Below, in pieces: positions 25,856-35,173 of a DNA stretch of 64,000 nucleotides. This DNA comes from JACCTU01 sp963700495 (lineage in GTDB: Bacteria; Actinomycetota; Thermoleophilia; Gaiellales; Gaiellaceae). Below the pieces are notes generated by a model. That model was not told the DNA's origin and ran no database searches. It worked only from the letters and a program-made list of their open reading frames with translations. The position numbers and the translations under genes are program-made. The first letter of the stretch is position 1. Each line of letters opens with the position of its first letter. The stretch covers positions 353,255 to 417,254 of the forward strand of contig CAVOXT010000005.1 in assembly GCA_963700495.1 (NCBI GenBank). Reading direction: 5' to 3'.

Positions 25856-25966
25856 TCAGCGGCGGGTGGATGGCGCCGCCGCGGCGGCCTGGCGCTTGTC
25901 GCGTTCCTTCTTCTTGCGCCGGCGGTCGTTCGCCCAACGCCGCTTCGGTCTCGATCCGCGACCCAT
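25856..25966 (-). CDS. Very small basic protein (36 aa)
   Basis: MGRGSRPKRRWANDRRRKKK continues with a basic then Ala-rich tail. Net charge is strongly positive, resembling short ribosome- or RNA-associated proteins, though I cannot name a family. Its TGA (25856-25858) is followed by one base and then the GTG of the PPOX gene, which supports both as real, coupled genes. An alternative start lies at ATG 25978. Confidence 0.5.
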   Translation of the reverse strand: MGRGSRPKRRWANDRRRKKKERDKRQAAAAAPSTRR

Positions 25967-26036
25967 CGCCGCAACCATAGCGGTGCTTCGGAGGCGGTAG
26001 GAGAACGGATCCGTGGGCCGAAGCTGCACCGGCCTC

Positions 26037-26891
26037 ATGCGTTTCGGAGCGCTCATTGCTCCGCCCCTCCTCGCGCTGGCACTCGCGACCCCGGCTGCCG
26101 GAGCGGCGGCGGACGCGCGGGTCGCCGCGCTGCAGGTCGCGCTGCGCGCGCACGGGGTCTACGCCGGGCCGGTCGACGGGGTCCAGGGGCCCGAGACGGC
26201 ACAGGCCGTGCGTCTCATTCAGACCCGGGCGAAGATCGCCGTCGACGGGATCGTCGGCCCCGAGACCCGAAAGGCGCTCGGACCGCTCGGCCGGCCCGGG
26301 CTCGGCACGAGGTCGCTCAGAACCGGTATGCGCGGCTGGGACGTGGCGTCGCTGCAGTTCCGGCTCGCGCTGCACGGGTTTCCCTCGGGGACGTTCGACG
26401 GCGAGTTCGGACCACGCACCGAAGCGGCAGTACGCCGGTTCCAGGCCTGGGCGGGAGTGGCGCAGGACGGCGAGTCCGGGCCCGCGACGACCATCGCCCT
26501 CGCTGCTCCGCCCCCGGCGTCGCCCGTGTCGCTGTCGCCGCCGCTCTACGTCCCGTACACAGACGTCTTCGGTCCGCGCGGCGCGCGGATGCACACCGGA
26601 GTCGACTTCCCGGCGCCGAGCGGGACACCGGTGCTCGCTGCACGTGGCGGCATCATCACGGTGACGCGCTGGCTGGCCGGCTACGGGAACACGGTCGCGA
26701 TCAAGCACAAGCTCGGCGCGAGCACGCTGTACGCACATCTGTCGGCCATCCTCGTCAAGCCGGGCGACCGCGTGGCGGCCGGACAGCCGCTCGGGCGCGT
26801 CGGCGCGACGGGATCCGCGACCGGGCCGCATCTCCACTTCGAGCTTCGGGTGCGAGGAGCTCCGATCGACCCGCTGCCCGCGTTCAGATAG
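26037..26891 (+). CDS. Secreted M23 (LytM-type) peptidase with two peptidoglycan-binding domains
   Basis: About 284 aa. The signal peptide is MRFGALIAPPLLALALATPA. Two PG_binding_1 repeats follow (about 25-75 and 85-140; GPVDGVQGPETAQAVRLIQ and GTFDGEFGPRTEAAVRRFQ), then an M23 peptidase domain with zinc ligands in HTGVDF and HLHFELR. It presumably cleaves peptide stems of peptidoglycan outside the membrane. ATG 26037 is preferred over GTG 26013 because it starts directly at the signal peptide; neither has a clear ribosome site. Confidence 0.9.
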   Translation: MRFGALIAPPLLALALATPAAGAAADARVAALQVALRAHGVYAGPVDGVQGPETAQAVRLIQTRAKIAVDGIVGPETRKALGPLGRPGLGTRSLRTGMRGWDVASLQFRLALHGFPSGTFDGEFGPRTEAAVRRFQAWAGVAQDGESGPATTIALAAPPPASPVSLSPPLYVPYTDVFGPRGARMHTGVDFPAPSGTPVLAARGGIITVTRWLAGYGNTVAIKHKLGASTLYAHLSAILVKPGDRVAAGQPLGRVGATGSATGPHLHFELRVRGAPIDPLPAFR

Positions 26892-27450
26892 TCAGAGCAG
26901 GCCGCAGGACCTGGCGGTGTTCGGCCAGGGGCGGAAGCCGAGGCCGCTGCGGTACGCGCGCTCGGCGACCCAGATCTGCTCGAGTGCGCTCCAGCGGTTG
27001 GCCGTTCCCTTCGTGCGGAGCAGCTCCGGCGCGTAGGTCCGCTGGAAGCTCAGATCCATCTGGAGTCCCCCGAAGAACCCGTTCCCGGTCAGGGTCCGCC
27101 AGCCCATCCGCGGGTGCCGCTCGTACCGGTGAATGCAGAGCCAGGCCTTCAGGCGCGGGAGGATGCTGCGCCTGGTGCCGCCGGGTGTCCGCCTTCGTCT
27201 TCCAGGCGTTCAGGATCAGCACCCGCTGCTCGCGGTCGTTGCTCCGCTCCGCCGCGCTCGACGCTTGCGTGTGGCGGACCCGCATCAGCCGTTCCCAGCG
27301 CCAGGTCTCCTTGCGGTACCTCTGGATCTCGGCGAGCAGGAACCCACCGATGTCCGTCTCGGGCTCGGCCGTCGTCGTCACCGGCGGCTCCGGCACGTCT
27401 TCGGCAAACGAGGTGGGTACCGCGATCCCGGCGCAAAGCGCCGCTACCAC
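26892..27450 (-). CDS. Secreted transglycosylase-like (Rpf-type lysozyme fold) protein, frameshifted
   Basis: The N-terminal piece has a signal-like start (VVAALCAGIAVPTSFAED) and an arginine-rich helical linker (RYRKETWRWERLMRVRHTQ). One extra base near 27160 separates it from the C-terminal catalytic piece: LKAWLCIHRYERHPRMGW, TGNGFFGGLQMDLSFQ, ending ARSCGLL. The GNGFFGGLQM block is diagnostic of resuscitation-promoting-factor / transglycosylase-like domains. The start is uncertain: GTG 27450 leaves a short signal, and the frame is open further upstream behind GGGAGAGG but lacks ATG/GTG. Convergent with the M23 gene. Confidence 0.75.
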
Positions 27451-27550
27451 CGCGCACGCGGCGGCCAGTTGTCGTTGCAGTGAGATGCCTCTCCCTTCGG
27501 TTCGTCGGCGAACAGAAGCTGGCCACAGCTCCGCCGACCCAAGGGCGAGG

Positions 27551-28207
27551 TTAGCCGGGGTGTTGCCGGGCCAGGCGAAAACTCACAAAGTCCTTACCTT
27601 GTGAGTGAAAGCCCAAAAAGAGCAGAACAACGCCCAGTGCGATGAAAGCGGCTGTCTGGGCGACGCCGAGCCCCGCAACCGCGCTGCCCGCCGCGGCGGC
27701 GGCGACGCCGGCGAGGATGAGCGCGTTGCCTACAGGCCGTCGCCGGATCGTCATGAGCGCGATCACCACGACGGCGAGCGTGCCGAGCGAGTTGCCCACA
27801 ACTGCGAGGAGCCGGGCCGGAAAGAGCTCGAGGTGCTGTTGCGCCTCTGGGATCGCGTCGCCGGAGACCGGAGTCGTCAGCGGAGCGGCGAGGCCGACGC
27901 CGATCGCAAAGCCCGTGTAGAGAAGGCCGACAGGCGCCGCCCAGCGCCGGCCGATCAGGAGCAGGGAGCCCACGCCGAGCAGAGGCGCGGTGAGCAGACC
28001 GCCGCACGTGTAGTAGAGGCGAAACGACGCCTCGTTCCAGCCCGCCGCGGCACCCCAGGCGAGTGCCGCCGACGCGAGCGCGTAGGCGAGCAGCGAGGCC
28101 GACCAGGCCGCGAGCTGCGGGGCGCGCGTCGCGCGCCAGCGGCCCGCAAGGCTGCCCGCGAGCCGGAATGCGAGCAGCGCGGCCGCGAACGCGAGGAGGG
28201 GTTCCAT
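27551..28207 (-). CDS. Seven-helix membrane protein of unknown function
   Basis: A 218-aa protein from ATG 28207 (MEPLLAFAAALLAFRLAG) with about seven transmembrane helices, short loops and a basic C-terminal tail. The frame upstream to 28336 is arginine-rich read-through. I do not recognise a family. Divergent (29 bp) from the penicillin acylase gene. Confidence 0.65.
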   Translation of the reverse strand: MEPLLAFAAALLAFRLAGSLAGRWRATRAPQLAAWSASLLAYALASAALAWGAAAGWNEASFRLYYTCGGLLTAPLLGVGSLLLIGRRWAAPVGLLYTGFAIGVGLAAPLTTPVSGDAIPEAQQHLELFPARLLAVVGNSLGTLAVVVIALMTIRRRPVGNALILAGVAAAAAGSAVAGLGVAQTAAFIALGVVLLFLGFHSQGKDFVSFRLARQHPG

Positions 28208-28236
28208 CGGCCAAGGAGCGTAGTAGGGTCGTAGCC

Positions 28237-30682
28237 GTGAGGCGGGTGCTCCTCGTCGCCGTTGCTGTTGCGGCGCTCGCAGCCGGCGGTCCCGCCGGAG
28301 ACGCGGCGCCGCGGATCGACTTCGCCGGCTTCGCACGCAACGTCCTCCCGCCGGGAGAGGCCGGTGATCTCGGCGCGGGCCGCCACAGCGTCGACCAGAT
28401 TCCGCTCTACGACGGCCTGACGCCGCTCGGCGGCAACGTCACGGCGGGTGACCTCACGCGCTACTTCAAGTCCGCCCGCTTCGGTGTCGAAGGTCGTGCG
28501 GAGCGCACCGTCCGGCCGCGCGCGGGTGTGCGGATCGTTCGCGACCGCTGGGACGTCCCGCACGTGTACGGCACGACGCGCGCGAACGTCGAGTTCGGCG
28601 CGGGGTGGGCGACCGCGGAGGACCGCGGGCTGCTGCTGCAGCTCCTCAGGCCCGCGGGCAGGATCGCCGCGCTCGACGTCCCCGGGATCGACGCGTTCTC
28701 GTTCGCGCTCTCCGGCCGCGGCTACGAGCCGAGCGACCAGGCAGAGCAGCAGCTCCGCGACGCGATCACCCTCTTGCAGGGATCGCGCGACGGGCGACAG
28801 TTGATGGCCGACGTGCGCGCGTTCGTCGCCGGGATCAACGCGTACAACCGAGCGAACTCCCTACCGATCGACCCGTGGACGCCGGAAGACGTTGCCGGGA
28901 TGGGCGCGCTGATCGGCGCGGTCTTCGGCGTAGGGGGCGGCGACGAGACGCGTCGGTCGATGTTCCTCGACGCACTCGAGCACCAGCTCGGCGCCGAGCG
29001 CGGGAGGATCGTGTTCGACGACCTGCGCGACCGGCTCGATCCGGAGGCTCCGGTCACGATCGCGCGCTCGTTCCCGTGGGAGGCCGGCGCGCGCACGGGC
29101 GTCGGCAACGTCACGGTCGACGACGGGAGCTTCCAGCCCGTCCAGTTCGGCGCTCCGGCGCCGCTCGCGCGGCGGCCGACGATGTCGAACGCGCTGCTCG
29201 TCGGCAGGAGCCGCTCGACGAACGGCCACCCGCTCTTCGTGGCGGGGCCGCAGACCGGCCACTTCTACCCGCAGATCCTGATGGAGCTCGACCTGCACGG
29301 CGGCGGGATCGACGCGCGCGGAGCGGCGTTCCCGGGGATCTCGTTCTACGTGCTGCTCGGGCGCGGCAAGGACTACGCGTGGAGCCTCACGTCGTCCCAG
29401 TCCGATCTGATCGACGACTACGTCGAAGAGCTCTGCGGCGACGACACGCACTATCGCTACCAGGGCCAGTGCCGCGAGATGACGCCGTTCGACGCCGGCG
29501 TGTTGAAAGGGCGTGGCGGCGAGCCCGACCGCCTCCTGCTCTACCGCACCACCGTGCACGGGCCTGTGATCGGCTACGCGACCGTCGACGGTGTCCGCGT
29601 CGCGATCTCGCGGAAGCGTTCGACGCACGGGCGCGAGTTGCTCTCGGGGCTCGCGTGGCAGGACCTGAACACGAACAAGCCACGGAACGCACGCGAGTTC
29701 CTGCGATCCGCCGCGCGGCTGGAGATGTCGTTCAACTGGTTCTACGCGGACGACCGCGACATCGCGACGTATTCGTCGGGGCGGCTGCCTGTCCGGCCCG
29801 AGACGATCGACCCCGGTCTGCCGGCGCGCGGCACCGGCGACTACGAGTGGCGGGGCTTCCTGCCGTTTGCCGGCCACCCGAACGCGATCAACCCCGCCGC
29901 GGGCGCAATCGTGAACTGGAACAACAAGCCGGCGCCCGGGTTCACCGCCGGAGACGACACGTGGTCCTACGGCTCCGTCCATCGCGTCGACCTGCTGCAG
30001 AACGGAATCGCCGCGCGGCGCACGCACACGCTCGCGACCGTCGTCTCGGCGATGAACCGCGCAGCCACGCAGGACCTGCGCGACCGTCGAGGACTGGCCC
30101 GCGATCAGAGCCGTGTTGAACACCGGCCCCGCTCCGAGCGGGCGCGCCCAGGCGGCGGCCCAGCTCGTCGACCAGTGGCGTGCCCAGGGATCGAGCCGGA
30201 TCGACCGCGACCTCGACGGCTTCATCGACGATCCCGGCGCGGCCGTGCTGGAGACCGCGTGGCGCGGGCTCGCCGACGCGGTCCTGTCGCCCGTGCTCGG
30301 CACGCTCCTGCCTCGCCTGCGCGCGATCAACGCGGCACACGACCCGCCGGGGCCGAACGGCAACGGCTTCGGCGGCGGGTGGTACGGGACGATCGACAAG
30401 GACCTCCGGACGCTGCTCGGGCTTCCCGTGGTCGGCCCCTACCGGACGCGGTTCTGCGGTGCCGGCGATCTGGTCGCCTGCCGGACCGCGCTGTGGGCTG
30501 CGCTCGACGACGCGGCGGCGGCGCTCGAGACCGCTCAGGGCCCGGACCCGGCCCGGTGGCGGACAGACGCCTCGGCCGAGCGAATCGGGTTCGCCGGGGG
30601 ACTGCTCCCGCGGACGATGCGCTTCGCGAACAGGCCGACCTTTCAGCAGGTGATCACCTTCACCGGCCACCGGCCGAGGTGA
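28237..30682 (+). CDS. Penicillin acylase family (Ntn) hydrolase, one frameshift
   Basis: About 815 aa from GTG 28237 with signal peptide VRRVLLVAVAVAALAAGG. The alpha-chain part includes VRIVRDRWDVPHVYGTT and AEDRGLLLQLLR. The beta chain would start at the Ser of TMSNALLVG (nucleophile after self-cleavage), followed by NGHPLFVAGPQTGHFYPQ. One extra C near 30090 shifts the frame; the rest (DWPAIRAVLNTGPAPSGRAQ) continues to 30682. The family hydrolyses amides such as beta-lactam side chains or acyl-homoserine lactones; the substrate is unknown. The open frame artificially continues into the ABC ATPase; that fusion is not real. Confidence 0.85.
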
Positions 30683-30753
30683 CGATTCGGTTGCCAAGCC
30701 CCTGCGGGGCTGGTAGGAAGTCACCTGGAAGAGGGGGTGAGAGGGGTTCGGCG

Positions 30754-31973
<1,220 letters not shown>

Positions 31974-31977
<4 letters not shown>

Positions 31978-33269
31978 TCAGGAAGTACGCGTTGTCTGTC
32001 GGCGCGCTCGTCCTTGCGCTCTCGCTCGCGATCGCCGCGGCCGCCTGTGGCGGCGGCGACGACGAGGGGAGCTCGGAGGGGACGGGCACCGTCAGCGTGC
32101 TGTCGCTCTGGGGCGGCGGTGAGCAGGAGGCCTTCCAGAAGGTCCTCACACAGTTCACGCAGGAAACCGGAATCAAGACGAAGTACGAGTCCGCTCGCGA
32201 CTTCCTGCCCGTGATTCGCACGCGGCTCGCGGCGGGGAACCCGCCCATGGTCGCGATCATCCCGCGGCCGGGGATCGTCGCCGACCTCGCGAAGGAAGGG
32301 TCGCTGATCTCGCTCGAGGATCTGGGTCTCGATCCGGCCAAGATCAACGAGAACTACAGCGAGGCGTGGACGAAGCTGACGACGGTGGACGACACCGTCT
32401 ACGGCGTCGTGGCGAAGGCGAACTCGAAGAGCGTCATCTGGTACAGCCCCGCCGACACGGCCGTGAAGCCGACGTCGACCTGGGACGAGCTCCAGTCGCT
32501 CACCGACGCAGCTGGCGACCACCCCGATGAAGCCGTGGTCGCTCGGCGCGAAGGACTCCTGGACGCTGACCGACTGGTTCGAGAACATCTACGTCCGGAC
32601 AGCCGGCCCGGAGAAGTACAACCAGCTCTTCAGCGGTGAGCTTCCCTTCACCGATCCGACGGTGAAGCAACGCCATCGAGATGATGACCAAGATGCTGAA
32701 CGACCAGACCGTGGCGGGCGGCATCGACGGCGCGCTCGGCACGACCTTCGTCGACGGGATCGGCAAGGTGTTCAGCGCGAACCCGAGCGCTCACATGTAC
32801 ATGGAGGGCGGGTTCGTCGGCGGCATCACGCTCGCGGACGTGAACCCGAACGTGAAGCCGGGCGAGACGATCGACTTCTATCCGTTCGTCGACGATCGAC
32901 GAAGCGCAGGGCAGCCCGCTCGTGGGCGGCGGCGACATCACCGCGGCGTTCGTGAACAACCAGGACGTCGCGAAGCTGGTCGAGTACCTCGCCTCGCCGG
33001 AGGCCGGCGAGATCTGGGTCTCGACGGGAGCGATCGTCTCGCCGAACAAGGGCGTTCCGGCGAGCGCCTACCCGAACGAGCTCGTCAAGAAGGAGGCCGA
33101 GCAGGTCACGAGCGCGGAGGTCTTCGTGTTCGACGGCTCCGACCTCCTGCCGGGAGCCCTCGGCGGGGACTGGGGCACGCTGCTCCAGACCGTGCTCAAG
33201 GACCCGTCCAAGACCGCGTCCGAGCTGGAGAGCTTCCAGCAGCAGGCACAGGACGCGTTCGCCGGGTAA
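31974..33269 (+). CDS. Sugar ABC transporter solute-binding lipoprotein (three frameshifts)
   Basis: The signal peptide ends in lipobox AAAC (MIRKYALSVGALVLALSL, then AAAACGGG). Mature family 1 binding-protein sequence: VSVLSLWGGGEQEAFQKVL, GVVAKANSKSVIWYSP. The reading frame shifts by one extra base near 32506, 32670 and 32892. Between the shifts conserved pieces continue without loss (KPWSLGAKDSWTLTDWFEN, FVDGIGKVFSANPSAHMYME, AAFVNNQDVAKLVEYLASPE). Total is about 430 aa, normal for the family. Ligand probably an oligosaccharide, given the GH38 gene downstream. Confidence 0.85.
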
Positions 33270-33292
33270 GTGGAAACAGGAGACGCACAGGC

Positions 33293-34257
33293 ATGAGCAG
33301 CACCGCCGCCCCGGGATCAGTCCCTGAGACCCCGGGGCGGCGGCGCATGCAGTCGATGCGGGAGGGTCCGCTGCAGGCGCTGCCCGTTCCTCGCGCCGGC
33401 GCTGATCCTCGTCCTCGCGTTCTCGGTCATGCCCGTCATCTGGACGATCGCGCTCAGCGTCAACAAGACGCGCGGTCTGAACTTCGGCGACGAGTGGATC
33501 GGCCTCGACAACTACAAACGGCTGCTCACAAACGACAGCCGCTTCCTCGACGCGGACGACCTTCCCCTGGTCGGGGGCGTTGATCAACAACGTCAAGTGG
33601 GTCGTGCTCTACCCGACGCTCTGCCTGCTGCTCGGGCTGATCACGGCCGTGCTTGCGACCCGGGTGAACTACGAGCGCGCGTTCAAGGCGATCATCTTCG
33701 TCCCGATGGCGATCTCGGCCACGGCGGTCGCGATCATCTGGCTGCTCGTCTACAGCCCGGACCCCAATATCGGCGTCCTGAACGCGGTGATCGACTGGTT
33801 CGGCGGCAGCCCGGTCTCCTGGACCGGGCGGAAGGACACCGTCAACTACGCGATCATCGTGGCCTACGTCTGGGCGTCGACCGGGTTCGCGATGGTCGTC
33901 CTCTCGGCGGCGCTGAAGGGGATCTCGCAGGAGGTGATCGAGGCCGCGCGGACCGACGGCGCGACGGAGTGGGACATCTTCCGCCGCATTCAGCTGCCGC
34001 TGCTCTCCCTGCCGATCTCCGTCGTCGCCGTGTGGCTGATCATCAACGTGATCAAGATCTTCGACATCGTCTACATCATGACCCAGGGCGGTCCGGGCGG
34101 CGCCTCGCGCGTGATCGGGTACACGTTCTACGTCGAGACATTCGAGAACGGCAAGGGCGGCTACGGCGCGACGGTCGCCATCGTCATGCTGCTCCTGATC
34201 ATCCCGATCATGGCCTTCAACATCCGGCGGTTCCGCAGCGAGGCGGTGCAGTCTTGA
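33293..34257 (+). CDS. Sugar ABC transporter permease (MalF type, two frameshifts)
   Basis: From ATG 33293. The frame shifts by one extra base near 33388 and 33560. Pieces read: ALILVLAFSVMPVIWTIALS, FGDEWIGLDNYKRLL, INNVKWVVLYPTLCLLLGL. The EAA loop EAARTDGATEWDIFRRIQLP contacts the ATPase. Six transmembrane helices, ending FNIRRFRSEAVQS. Overlaps the next permease by 4 bp (TTGA). Confidence 0.87.
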
Positions 34258-35173
34258 CGACCGCAGCAGAGACGATCACCGTCGCCCGCCCGCGCTCGAT
34301 GTCGCGAGCGCATCCTCGCGTTCATCTCACGTACGCCCGTGCACGTCGCGCTGATCGTGCTCGCGGTGATCTGGCTCGTGCCGACCGTCGGGCTCGCGAT
34401 CACGTCGTTCCGTCCGCGGCCGGACATCGCCTCGTCGGGCTGGTGGACGTCGTTCACCGCAGTTCGACTTCACGCTCAAGAACTACGACCTCGTCCTCAA
34501 CGCGAACAAGATGGCGCCGAGCTTCGTGAACAGCGCGCTGATCGCGATCCCGTCGACGCTGCTGCCGCTGTTCATCGGCTCGCTCGCGGCGTACGCGTTC
34601 TCGTGGATCACGCTTCCCGTTTCGGGACACGATCTTCCTGATCATCGTCGCGCTGATGGTCGTTCCCGTCCAGGCGGCGCTCGTCCCGATCCTGATCGAG
34701 TTCCAGGACATCGGGGAGATGCTGACCGGGCAGAAGAACCTTCTGACCGGGTGGTACTGCGGGATCTGGATCGCGCACACCGTGTTCGCGCTGCCGTTCT
34801 GCGATCTTCCTGCTGCGGAACTTCTTCATCGGGCTGCCACGCGACCTGATCGAGGCCGCGCGCGTCGACGGCGCAACCAACTGGAAGATCTTCTGCAGCA
34901 TCGTCGATCCCGCTCTCGGTGCCGGCGCTCGCGTCGTTCGCGATCTTCCAGTTCCTCTGGGTCTGGAACGACCTGCTGATGTCGCTCGTCTTCATCCAGG
35001 AGTCGGACCTGTGGCCGATGACGATCCGGATCAGCCAGATGCTCTCGACGTACGGCACCGAGTACCACCTGCTGAGCGCCGGGGCGTTCCTGCTGATGGC
35101 CGTGCCGCTGATCGTCTTCTTCGCGCTGCAGCGGTACTTCGTCCAGGGCCTGCTCGCGGGCTCCGTCAAATAG
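34254..35173 (+). CDS. Sugar ABC transporter permease (MalG type, five frameshifts)
   Basis: TTG start 34254. The MalG-type sequence is spread over all three frames, each switch being one extra base (near 34310, 34462, 34618, 34802 and 34908). Pieces read: HVALIVLAVIWLVPTVGLAI, APSFVNSALIAIPSTLLPLF, VVPVQAALVPILIEFQDIGE, the EAA loop EAARVDGATNWKIF, ALASFAIFQFLWVWNDLLMS, and VPLIVFFALQRYFVQGLLAG. Five hits in 920 bp is the densest in the window. With them removed the protein is complete (about 305 aa). Confidence 0.82.

Noticed and set aside
35011..35169. N-terminal extension of the alpha-mannosidase into the permease gene
   Set aside because: The extra residues are out-of-frame permease codons with no similarity to GH38.
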